Assembly (NCBI GenBank): GCA_008692225.1
Contig: VICG01000016.1
Coordinates: 682,001-746,000 of the forward strand
Length of the DNA: 64,000 bases
DNA from: Monilinia fructicola
Taxonomy: Eukaryota > Ascomycota > Leotiomycetes > Helotiales > Sclerotiniaceae
Direction of reading: 5' to 3'
The notes beneath the pieces are model-generated. The model worked only from the letters and a program-made list of their open reading frames with translations. It ran no database searches and was not told the origin of the DNA. Made by a program: the position numbers and the translations under genes. Below are positions 49,229 to 59,893 of the stretch, one piece after another; within the stretch, counting starts at the first letter, position 1; each line of letters starts with the position of its first letter.

Positions 49229-49960
49229 ATGGACCACAATCCAAATTCCCGTCCACGTAAGAATACAACTGCGTCATCATTCTCACTCCTCCAGATATTT
49301 TTTCTCGTGATATTCTCCATCGCCTTTTGTCCATCCATCTTCCACGCCATCTGGGCCGTTCCATTCAAATACTACTTTCCGGCTACATATACCTTTTTCG
49401 CTCCCCGCCGCTTCACCAAACCCGCCATCATGTCCTTCACACAAAAAACTTTCTCCCTTCCTTCCAAATCGCGGGGTTCCTACCTCATTACCGACCACAT
49501 CGTCTCCTCGCTCCCCGAAATTGAAAACTATAAAATTGGAATTCTGCATTTGTTCATTCAGCATACCAGTTGTGCCCTGAGTTTAAATGAGAATTGGGAC
49601 GAGGACGTGAGGGCCGATATGAGTGATGCGCTGGATAGGATTGCACCGCAAGACGAGAGAGGAGAGTTATATAGACATGATGCAGAGGGGTTGGATGATA
49701 TGCCGGTATGTGATTCTCTTTATTCTTTGCTCGTACTTGGATAATGCCAGGGCAGTTGAACATGTTTATGGCTTAGGAGCAGCGAATAATATAACAATAG
49801 GCACATATCAAATCGGCATTGGTGGGAGCAAGCGTTACGATTCCTATTACCAATGGAAAGTTAAACACAGGGACATGGCAGGGCATATGGTATATGGAGT
49901 TTTCGAACCAGCAAACACAGCAGGAAGGTCGTCGCTACTATCCAGGGAGAGAAGAAATGA
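49229..49960 (+). CDS. YjbQ/UPF0047 family protein, with an apparent +1 frameshift, 211 or 144 aa
   Basis: Exons 49229-49705 and 49801-49960 flank a 95-nt intron (GTATGT donor, ACAATAG acceptor). The core starting [20 protein letters not shown] (ATG at 49430) is the whole usual family: [35 protein letters not shown], then after the intron [22 protein letters not shown]. One extra T in TTTT (49900-49903) disrupts the last residues. Without it the ending is [12 protein letters not shown], exactly as expected, and the length is divisible by three. Bacterial YjbQ proteins show weak thiamine-phosphate synthase activity; the eukaryotic role is unknown. The upstream ATG adds 67 residues with a hydrophobic segment that could be an anchor or a targeting signal. 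Confidence 0.87.
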
Positions 49961-51283
49961 GAACAAGAGGTACCATTTCTCCGGCGGGTTGTCTATTTGG
50001 ACAGACGGAAATGGGTACTTCGCGGCTCTTCAAGGCTTTGCGAGGCCGTCAAAGGTACAATTTTGACATTTAACCGGAGCTTTGCGTTTTAGTCACTTAC
50101 TTGTCAAGTGCCTGGTTATCATTCTGGTTGTGTATCAATATGGAGGCAACCTGATGAGACAAAAACCAGGCTTCCAACTTTGACACAACGGAATTCAGTA
50201 GAGGGGACTGATATTCCTTGATATCAGAGATGATTCGATGGACGATTATTCGTGGTAAATTTATATTTCAGAGGCGAGAACGCAGTGTTCGTTGTAGAAA
50301 CTAAATGCAAAATAATCAATTTCATCACCGTGACAATATTCTACCGTGACACTATTTTACCGTGACATTACCCGACCGTGACATTATCCCAACGTGACAT
50401 TATCCCGAGCGTGACATTATCACACCCGCTATGGTTTCTGACCAATGGGATTTGAGGTCTTTCGCTTATATAATGCTTACGTTTCCATCAACACATCTTT
50501 CGTGCACACCTTATCAACTTGCTTCTTCCTCCATCTACAAGTACACCAGTGGTAGTGGAAACAAAATTTGCGAATAACCTTACAACTGGGCAAAAGTATT
50601 GCTCAACAATATGAACACCAGGTAGTCATAATCCTGATGTCCAACTTATCAATTCCCTGGACTACTCACTCAATCCTGGCAGTCGTTTCAGATTAATCCA
50701 AATTGTTTCTGTTGAATGGAACCAATAAATGGAAAACAAACGAAAGGTAGAACTTGAAAAGTATCTTTTACCAATCCAGATTCTAGATTCCATCACATGA
50801 TTTTACGAATCCGTAGCTCAAAGTGGTGGGATCGCCATATCCTACCTCACGACAGATCGTTTGAAGTCTGTGACCCGAGTTTCAGCTTCTTGATGCTCAA
50901 TGATTTTTTTTCGATGATCTCAATGAGCAGAAAGCTACAGCTATCCAATAAATCTTTTGACTTCCCAGGTAGCAAGATTGGAATATAAGTCGCAAATAAT
51001 GCGGTGAATATGGGTGCTATACTTTGTCATCTATTTCCATCTCGTCCATGATTTCCACCCCTCACAGCGTGTAACAGGTACATTACCGAGGGTTTATGCA
51101 TATTATTCATGAATTATATATAGAATCGGTATTGGGGTTTGGTCTATCAGATTGTCTGTTCTCAGCTTCTATTCTCAGCAAGTCTATCATTGATGCAATC
51201 AGCTGGGTCTGTAAAGTTGGATAACTCGGTGTAGTATACTTCAGCTTAACTTTCATTTGTTTTGGGGTTTCAACAGAGTAGTG
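49961..51283. other. Intergenic region with CGTGACA array upstream of the Fig1-family gene
   Basis: About 1.3 kb holds no gene. Its main feature is the six-copy CGTGACA array at 50329-50416. Confidence 0.6.
50327..50424. repeat. Six-copy CGTGACA tandem array with 16-bp period
   Basis: CGTGACA begins at 50329, 50345, 50361, 50377, 50393 and 50410, so spacings are 16, 16, 16, 16 and 17 bp. The intervening bases diverge (ATATTCT, CTATTTT, TTACCC, TTATCCC) while the heptamer is invariant. This pattern suggests selected protein-binding sites or a young minisatellite. It lies about 0.9 kb upstream of the Fig1-like start and 370 bp downstream of the YjbQ gene. Confidence 0.85.
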
Positions 51284-52205
51284 ATGGCTCCCATTCGTAA
51301 GTAGTAGCTCTCCTTCAGGATACCATTTGCTAAGTTATAACAGGTGGTCTCCCGCAATACAAACGGGCAGTAGGGTTTCTGGCATTACCTGCTCTTCTGT
51401 TTTACCGTGAGTGATCTATGTATCAACACTATAATGATCCAAGCCTCACACTAAAATTCTAGTGCTCGCCACTATTTCAGCTCTTCCAGGTGTACCGGGA
51501 ATCTTTATAGAAAATATCCAGTCTGATTTGGGGTCTGGGAAGGTTGAAGTCAGACTTGGATACTTTGGTATCTCGTCCTCCCACTTTCTAATCGGTGCAA
51601 TATGCCTAACTATGCTAAAGGAACATGTCTTCGACGGACTAGCTCAGATGCCGATATAAAATTACAATGCACCACTACTAGGAAGGGATTTTAGTAATGT
51701 GCTCACTGAACATTCCAATGAAACATTACACAATGCTACCGAGAACATCCTCGCTTTTGCATCAGGTATGCAACGCGATGTCTATGTCGGATCTCCATCT
51801 TTCTTTCCAGGAGCTGGACTCTTGTTTCTATTGAGCATCTTGCTTCTTATTCCACTCGAGTTGACCACTCGACCCCCAGCAAAATTTAAGCCCAGCACTG
51901 TACTATTTTTAAACCATGCTACCATCATCCTCTTTTGGTTTGCTGCCGCATGGTCTTTCGCGGGTGCATTATCAATCTCAGAAGTTGTCATGTCACAGCA
52001 GGAACTTCTAATATTAGATGGGAGCAACAACATAACCGTCAAAATTGGTGTAGTAGTTCAGTTTCTGCAATGGACTGCTTTTGCTTTCACGTTCATCTTT
52101 GCAGGAGGCATTACTTCCTTGAAGATGACCCGTGAGCCTAGGATTTTGAATCCTGAAGAAATGGCTGCTAAGGCTGGTCCATTAGGTGGCCAAGTAGAAT
52201 GGTGA
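51284..52205 (+). CDS. Fig1-family (claudin-like) membrane protein, with an apparent +1 frameshift, 254 aa
   Basis: Exons 51284-51296, 51344-51406, 51463-51567 and 51621-52205 use introns of 47, 56 and 53 nt with clear CTAAC or CTAAG branch sites. The product has four hydrophobic segments: VGFLALPALLFYLLATISAL near the start, FPGAGLLFLLSILLLIPLEL, ATIILFWFAAAWSFAGALSI, and FLQWTAFAFTFIFAGGI. The extracellular loop after the first carries VEVRLGYFGTC with a second Cys (KLQC), as in Fig1/SUR7-like claudin-superfamily proteins linked to calcium influx and cell fusion during mating. One extra T in TTTT (51689-51692) makes TTT-TAG. Without it the four exons total exactly 255 codons. The family assignment is moderate. 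Confidence 0.75.
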
Positions 52206-53277
52206 TTTATCAGTCCTAGGGACAGTCACATCACTTGGTCATGGCTATAAACCGAAGCTTCTCAATGCAGCTTCTCAAAATACTTCAATGGCATTACCAT
52301 GAAAGGGACTTTAGGGCTAGGGGCCAGTTTTTTCTCCAGGCAGTGGAATGAAACACACCTATGCACCTAATGGTAAAGGAGCAAAGAGATATGTCGAACC
52401 TCCGAGGTGGACTCCAGGTTTCAACCCAACCCGAGCCGAGATTTGTCTGAAATATCATGTTAAGCCCTTATAATGAGTCCGAGATGACGTAGCAACTCTA
52501 CGGAGCTCTGGGATTCATACCAGGCACAAAGAGAGTGGTTAAATGCTAACACTACGTTATGAGGCTCTGAAAATTGCGCTACACATCAAACATCATACGG
52601 TCTTCCGATTGGAAGTCCTATATTGATGTGTAGATTAGATACCAAGGTTACCGGGATGTTTTAATGGTGATGGAAGTCCTCGCACTCTCAGCGCTTTCCA
52701 TCGTATAAGATTATATTATGCCTGAGATTCTCGAGCGTGAAGGAAAGGAACTCCCAATGTTTGCAGCAGTTTTAGCTATCTATGATATTTCCTTGAAGAT
52801 GATTATCTGCGCGCTAGAATCAATCATAAAGCTCGGGCAATTTCAGGGATTGATGGTATTGATGGTATTGACTTAAGCCATCCCGATCATTGACTCGAGA
52901 TGTACAAAATAAACATCCATTAGCACAAGTCTCATTCATAAACACATACACTATCCCACAGCACGCATTAAACCTTATCAATTACTTTCTCATTCATCTA
53001 ATTCACTCGCTCCTGCAAATCATAACAACTCTTCTCTAAAATCTACATACCTAGGTAGCTATAGCCTGCATGCATGGCCTCATATTCCCAAAATTGGAAA
53101 CTCAACGTGTACAATGGTCGTTTCAATCGAGTAAAACTAAAGAACGAATCTTTCCTTCCGGCATCAGCCCGAAAGTTCATGAACTCCTTCGGCATCCTAT
53201 ACTTTGCGATGCTTATCTTTCTATACCAATGCTTGCTGCGCCAAACTTGCTATGCCCAAAACCAGAAAATTCGGGAG

Positions 53278-53308
<31 letters not shown>

Positions 53309-54147
53309 GAAAAGAAAAGAAAAGAAAAGAAAGAAAAGAAAAGAAAAGAAAGAAAAGAAAAGAAAAGAAAAGAAAAGAAAAGAAAAGAAAAGAAAAGAAA
53401 AGAAAAGAAAAGAAAAAAAAGAAAAGAAAAGAAAAGAAAAGAAATCCTCCTATGCTTGCAGGATATGAAACTATTTTGGAACATATTCAACAGGCAAACA
53501 AATGAAAAAGAAAGGAGAGTACAAGAAGAAAAGTGAAGAATTGCATGGTGTTTGTATTTCGGAATGTGGAGTCCACAAAGGGCAAGGAGGGAAAAGCAGA
53601 AGGGGTAGTGCAAAGGGGGAAAGAACAATCTCCAATTTCAAAGCCGAGGCCTGCCAACCTAATAGAAGGGACCTGGGTCATGAAGATAGAGAAATGAACT
53701 TTTTGTTCAAAGTTGGAGGAGAAAATTGTCGGATGCATTATTTGCGATGGCTTCATATTGTGATGGTTTGATGAGGCATATAACCAAGAGCGTACCAAAA
53801 ACAGAGGATCCCAATCATTGTCCAACTCCTGATTATATCCCAAACGCCCTGCAAGATGAAATTATTTTTGATTTTTGATTTGTTTCGTCTTGTTTTGTTT
53901 TGTCATACACTCGCTGCTGTGTATTGTAATATCACTTCGTTCGTGATCCAGAATATTTCCCATTGGGTCCAAATCAAATTTCGAAAGTGTATCTATACGA
54001 ATCATAACCAGAATCCCTCGAGTCCCAATTTCCAGAAGATCTCCTTCGCTGCTGAACAAAATTTGTCTCCGTAATCAACTTTTACGAGGAGGCCCATGTG
54101 CTAGCATATCTTCAAATGTCATAGATCTATGACCAGAAGAATATAGC
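52206..54147. other. Intergenic region with AAAAG microsatellite
   Basis: About 1.9 kb holds no supported gene between convergent genes. It contains a TTGATGGTATTGATGG repeat (about 52850-52872) and the AAAAG array (53277-53444). Lys/Glu/Arg-rich or Phe/Ser-rich ORFs across the array are artefacts. Confidence 0.6.
53277..53444. repeat. AAAAG pentanucleotide microsatellite, about 165 bp
   Basis: More than thirty AAAAG units with a few AAAG interruptions form a strand-asymmetric purine tract. It is a low-complexity sequence likely to be polymorphic in length. Confidence 0.95.
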
Positions 54148-55946
54148 TCATCCATAAACATCAGGATTGCTTGGTAATGGAGAGTCGTCATGGTGAGTAA
54201 TCTTTGTTTCGACTCGGCCAATACCCCCTAACGCATTTGGCAACATAGGATTTTTAGAATCGGCAGGCTCGGATGTTTGGACAATCTCAACAGTTTGTAC
54301 GCAACGGAGCGAGTGGCGATTTGTTCCCCTTGACCTTGAAACCGAGAGGAGCATACTGGTATTGGGTATTGTTTTCCGTTTGGACTCACCAAAGTTTGGA
54401 GATGAGGGTGAAATTTTGGCTGGTGGTGGTTTCTGTTGACATTAAAGAGTATTTGTTAGCCTTGGTCAATATAAAAAGTTAGAAAGGTGACAATTGAAAT
54501 TAAGGACATACGCTAGCCACCTGACCTGATTCTTTGAATTCAGGTCCAGATAATCGGAGTGCTTCCATAAAATCCATCTCCCTCGACTCGTCCCCTGAAC
54601 AAAGTTCAATATCATCCGTATTTCTGGCAGATCTTTGCGATCTAGATGCGAGATGGTTTGAAACAGGGCCACTTTTACAGCGACGATATAGAGCATTGAT
54701 TATGGGAGCATTGGCAAAAAATGCCTGTGTTAAATACATTAGTAAAGTTCTGCTGATGACTATGTATATTGGGTAACTTACCATACCAAGACACTCCAAT
54801 TCGCCCCAGAAGAACTTGTCATTTGGGTCGCTAGATTTACCCTCTTGCATGATGGTTCGCATGACAGATATCACAAGAAGCTAGAAGTATGTTAGATTTG
54901 AATCGATAATGTTGAGGATAATACATACAAATATGCCAACGAGGAAGACACCCGATACCTTGAACTTTGTGCTAAATTAGACATTCAGCGATGATTAGAG
55001 AAGATAATATAGGGGAATAATACCCAATGGACATCTGAGTTCGCCAAATCATTGGCAAGGGAATTATGATCAAGATGATATTTGTTACAATAATTGCCTG
55101 GATGAATGTTAGCACTTAAGAATGGAATTTGAGATTTTACTAACAACTGTCATAAAAACCAACCCAGATCTCTGGTAGATGTCAGTACAATGTCTTCAGC
55201 CTATCCCCATATCCAGTACTTACACCTGCCTATAACAATGGCCGTCAGCAAAATCATCCATTAAATGTCTTTTGTTTCAGAGAACTCACGGCACATGCTT
55301 GAGGAGGGTTTGTAATTTTCCAATTCAAATTGAAAGGCCGGCATTGAAACATCCAAAGTAGGAGAGTGGTTGTCCAGGTGCAAGCAATACCCCAAGAAGT
55401 CAGTTTAACATATCTCTGTTCCGGCTGCCTAGTTGTCAGACGGTAATAGTAGATTAGCTATCAAGTAAATTAGCAGGTATATCTTGTTTGAAGAGTAGGA
55501 AATTTCAGCGCACAATGCAAGCCTTCAGAAGCCAGATATAAGTTAGGTAGGTAAAACGACTGAACATGAGGTATTTCTTGTCGAGTTCACCTGTGTTGAT
55601 ATTAGACTTTGCTTTGTTTCACAGAAGGAAGTTGTTGATTACTCTTCGAGATCACCAAGATCATTTCGTCTTCCGAGGTGGCAGTTGGTCCGTCTCCGGA
55701 AAGAGAGCTGGAGGATCAAATTAGCAGTGTGGAAATGTTAAGAAGGATGACTAAAAAACATACAAGGACGGGGTATGTTGAGGTATTTGCAATCAGAAAG
55801 ACTACAGCGACTACCATGAGCCAGTCATCGTAATAGATTCTTTCATTCTTGAGTCGTCGTAAAACAAATCTGGTACAGGATAATAAAAATACCACGGCGG
55901 TAATAGCATAAGCTGTATGAGCAACTTGGTGAGTGGACTCGATCAT
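54148..55946 (-). CDS. Fungal rhodopsin-type integral membrane protein (PTH11/SAT4-like region), 11 exons, about 412 aa
   Basis: Proposed exons are 55946-55764, 55707-55643, 55590-55514, 55457-55290, 55229-55224, 55171-55145, 55097-55024, 54971-54929, 54880-54782, 54724-54512 and 54432-54148. Each junction has GT/AG and most a CTAAC-like branch site. Hydrophobic helices include AYAITAVVFLLSC, then RIYYDDWLMVVAVVFLIAN (the DDW motif common in this superfamily), FTYLTYIWLLKACI, WTTTLLLWMFQC and NIILIIIPLPMIWR. The tail is cytoplasmic and Ser-rich. Total length becomes 413 codons if one base is surplus in exon 1 (T5, T4 and C4 runs are candidates). Proteins of this class are seven-helix and mostly uncharacterised. 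Exon 5 would be only 6 nt. Confidence 0.78.
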
Positions 55947-58900
55947 TCTTATAAGCGGTTTGGGGGATGGATAAGAAGAGGAAGAAGAACACAAATTTGA
56001 CAAAGTAAGGCAGAGAAAATTGAGACAGATAGATAGAAATCAAGTCAAGTAGAAACCTAGGGCTTCAAGGTTCTATCGGCAACACAGCATGGAATGAAGA
56101 TAATATGAGACAGTTGAAGAGTTACTCGTTTTGTTAAATGATTTCTTATTGTGCATAGCCCTAGAGGCTATAATTTGTAAGTGCTTCCACATTTTTAAGT
56201 AGGCATTGTATTGCCGGTTAATCTTAAATAATGAGTGAATTCTAGGTAGAATTTTTAGTCCTCATGATTAGATGGTAATAATGACATTCGACGAGAACAT
56301 CTAATCCAATAGATTTTTTTGCTCAGGTAAATAGACCAAAGCCACCAAAATGTATCTCACAGCCTCGGTCTCGGTGTAAAGTATGCTCCCAGACAGATGA
56401 GCAGTACTATGAATATTATAAACCAATAAAAACAATCTGATAGGATATTGTTTTCCAGCTTCATAATGAAGAATTCTCTCAATATACATAGATGCCACCG
56501 GCATGTTTTGTTTCAAAGAAGGTAAAGATGCTCTCATATACATAGCTGTAGCAAGAGATATGATCACAGTACATATCAATAGTATTTACATACAACTTGG
56601 AGAAGTAGTTATATGCTAATGACACAATGGAAGCTCTCAAAGACATTACACCAGGAAGAACTATTCATGAGAGTAGATTATTGGAAGATACTTCAAAAGC
56701 GGTGTGTTGTAATATCAGAGGGAAAGGTTTGGGATACCAGATTCTTAACAGGCTTGATAAATCAGACTGTAAAGAGTACGCAACAAAATCCAGAAGTGTG
56801 GATGTGATTTTAAGATGAAGCATCAATGGATTCTCCAGCATGACCAATTACGTAAGGAAGCACTATAGAGGATGGGTGAGTTGTGTGTGTCCCAAGATGA
56901 GCAGCTATGAACTTCTTTGCCTAAAATTTCAACTTGCATGATGCCAATACTAAAATAAAGTCTACTAGTGTTGTCAGAACATGGAATGGTGGATAGCTTG
57001 CAATATAAATAAGCAAAGAGCCGATGTTTGCACATAAACTTTTACAAAGTGCTGTGATGTCTGAATGATTAGTTCGAGGACACACTTGCGTCTCAAGACC
57101 AAACCATCAACGTGAGTCTCAATGCAACAATGCAAACCAAAACTCAATTGAGATGACCAAAAGTAGAAGTCTTCCTAAATGTTGCCTGCAGTTAATGGGT
57201 TATCTCTTCCTACCGTGACTGAGTCACGACGACCCAAATCATTCTCCAGTAAACTTGCTTTTGATCTAAGCAATCTACGGTTGAAGAAAAGACTTGAGAA
57301 GACTTCAATAAACAAGAAGAAACTTGTTGGATCTACCAATGAAGCTCTTTTCTGAGAATACTTGAATGTCGCCATCTAGGTAAAAGGTGAGAAACGATGA
57401 AGGAGGTTGTTTTAAGCATGTGGCTGAGGTGATGTGGCTAGACCACGATTAGTTCTAACCTTAATAATCATGCATCATAGACAACGAAGATGAACACTAC
57501 AAAAGACTACCCATCGTAAACTCCATCTCAGAAATCACCACAGGTTAAGCTACTACGAATCTTTGACCGTCAAGTGATGTTTGGCGCCTGGTGCTTGCGA
57601 CGTCACGAAGCCACTGTTTTCATATGAATTCAGGGCGATATACTGCTGGCTTGCGTGTTGATATTACGAATTGAGAGGAATGCTACCAATATCAAGTTCG
57701 AAGATGACAAATTGAGATGGTAGCTGTATAATCAAACTGAAGAACTTATGTCGTAAACCAGGATGAGATGATGAAGTTGATGAAGATGTTCCCATGAACG
57801 TAGACAGCTCATCATTGACATGGACGGACTAAGTTTGTTAATGCGAGAAGATTATAAAGGAACGAAGAGATTATCTTTTAAACTCACCAAAGAAGTTATT
57901 ATGAGGGGCATATCCCATTTGACCGAAGAGATCAGATGGTGTTGAACCTGATTTCAAAATAATTTCTTCATCTCGTGAACGCTTATTGAGTGATCCAAGA
58001 TTGGGACATGGATATTTCAAATCATCTATTCAACTCCTTTTGGTAGGGAAATATTCCCAGTTTTGGATGAATTTTTACATACGATGTTGAATTAGAATAG
58101 GAGCACTTCTCCGGTACGTTTCTTAAAGTACAAGTATTACATGAGTAAGCACGATTGCACTGTTTGGAGAATTAGTAAGGTTAATGTCCCAATTGATGGA
58201 TTTATGTTTTACCTTTTGCTTTCCTCTATAACATTCCCAGCAAGTTTTTTACTTTACGTCTTCGTGTCTGTGGTTTAGTCTCCATGGTTAAGCGTTGAAT
58301 ATATGTTGATGATGAAGGGGTTAATGCAAACGAACATGAAAATGGAACTGTGAGGTTAGGTTACTTATCACGTGTGGGGGAGGGGAAGGGGGTGCTAAGA
58401 CCGCAACCTTGAGCTCGAGGTTAACCGGAGTTGAGACTTCCTTATCACCAATGTCCAATGTCCACGACCCATACTCGTAGCTCCACCAGATGGTCTACTA
58501 GGTACTTATAAGTTCGACATACTGTACGGAGTACCATTGATCAAACGGCTATCTCAAATTACAAGGTCGTATAGCCGAGAAGATTACATAATCATTCTAG
58601 TTCTTGGGATCCGGTGGGTGATAAGGTTATTACCAAATTAGAGTTACAATTTGCAAAAGATGTGATTCGTGGACACTCGAGATCATCTAATATTCCTTAG
58701 GTGAGGCTTGCTTTCATCATGAAGGGTCGTCCTACATACATCATGACGTCATCTATTCCGTCTGTTTATACGAACTTCACATGACATCCGTTTAACAGTC
58801 TGTCGGTGATCTTTCAGGGAAGTCCATGTCATAGAAGAATGCTTAATCTTCTCGGTAGGATGTCGGTTTAAAACTGAATACTGAGGCAGTTTATACGAAT

Positions 58901-59893
58901 TTGCATACGGGGAAAGAGTACAATATTCAAGGCCATGGAATCAACCATCAAGGATATTCGTAGAAGACAATGATCATCAGATCTCTCAAACATAACACAA
59001 GCAATGGAGGGAGACATTGCCGAGAATTGTGCAAGTACAGTAATAAAGTGGACGGTGAGAAGGGAACAAGGTAGTTGATACAATTGACAAGCTCAACGGC
59101 AGATAAGGTTATACATATAAAAGTTGAGTAGATGGAGCTCCTAGTTTTGTATTTCTATCTCACTCATACAGCTACACATACACCCAGGCACCTTATAGAG
59201 TAGGGTGTCTAGACACCATTCAGATTCTCCTCGAGAGGGATTTCTCATTCCTTAATTCATAACATACTGGGTAGATTGATAGATTCCCGCATTTATAGCT
59301 TCCCCCATTCATAGATTCCCGATTTATAGCTTCCCCCATTCATAGACTCCCCATTCGTAAATTCCCCCCTTAACCTTACATAATCACCTAGAACCGTTCA
59401 AATCCCTGATGTCGATCCTCCACCACTCTCGCCCATAATTTATCCGAACCCCATGTTTAACCTTAACGTTTACCCCGCCTTCTATCGAACTTACTGCTTC
59501 TTCGTCCCAACTTTTTAATTTCTTTTGCTTAGATGAATATCTTCCATCTTCATATCTGTATATCTTCATATACTTGTCTTTTCATTATTATTACTACTTC
59601 CTTCTTTCATCCACTTTTTTTCAGTTGCCTTTGAAGATCTATCCCATAATCAGTAACACCCGACGTCTATCGACCTAGCTTCAGTCAAGTCACTTCAATA
59701 CCTTGTCCCTGAATCCTGATTGACAATGACAACACCACATCTCAATATGTTGGAGCCTGAATATATGCAAGTAAATACCCGGCAAGTAAGATGAGGGGGA
59801 TTTTCCACCTTACCATGCGACTATAAGTTGGGGAATCCGCTCTTTTAGAACGGAACATGATATTACAATTCTCTTTGGTAAAGAGTTAGAATC
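55947..59893. other. 3.9 kb stretch without a recognisable gene
   Basis: ORFs are under 96 codons and none shows a domain. A TACGGAGTA motif lies at 58525-58533, and a roughly 31-bp tandem repeat sits near 59277-59370. The right end is the promoter of the GH1 gene. No exon chain could be built by eye. Confidence 0.5.
59277..59372. repeat. Short tandem repeat, about 31-bp unit, roughly three copies
   Basis: The unit ATAGATTCCCG followed by ATTTATAGCTTCCCCCATTC occurs twice nearly identically and a third time in degenerate form (ATAGACTCCCCATTCGTAAATTCCCC). It lies about 520-620 bp upstream of the GH1 start codon. Confidence 0.75.

Noticed and set aside
49623..50073. Two overlapping plus ORFs downstream of the YjbQ core
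   Set aside because: They arise from reading past the extra T at 49900-49903; the true end is the short [12 protein letters not shown] tail at 49960.
53070..53628. Lys/Glu/Arg-rich and Phe/Ser-rich ORFs on both strands
   Set aside because: They result from the AAAAG microsatellite, which is open in most frames.
56301..56579. 92-codon minus ORF with hydrophobic stretches
   Set aside because: The frame lacks a convincing ATG near its start and no domain was recognised.
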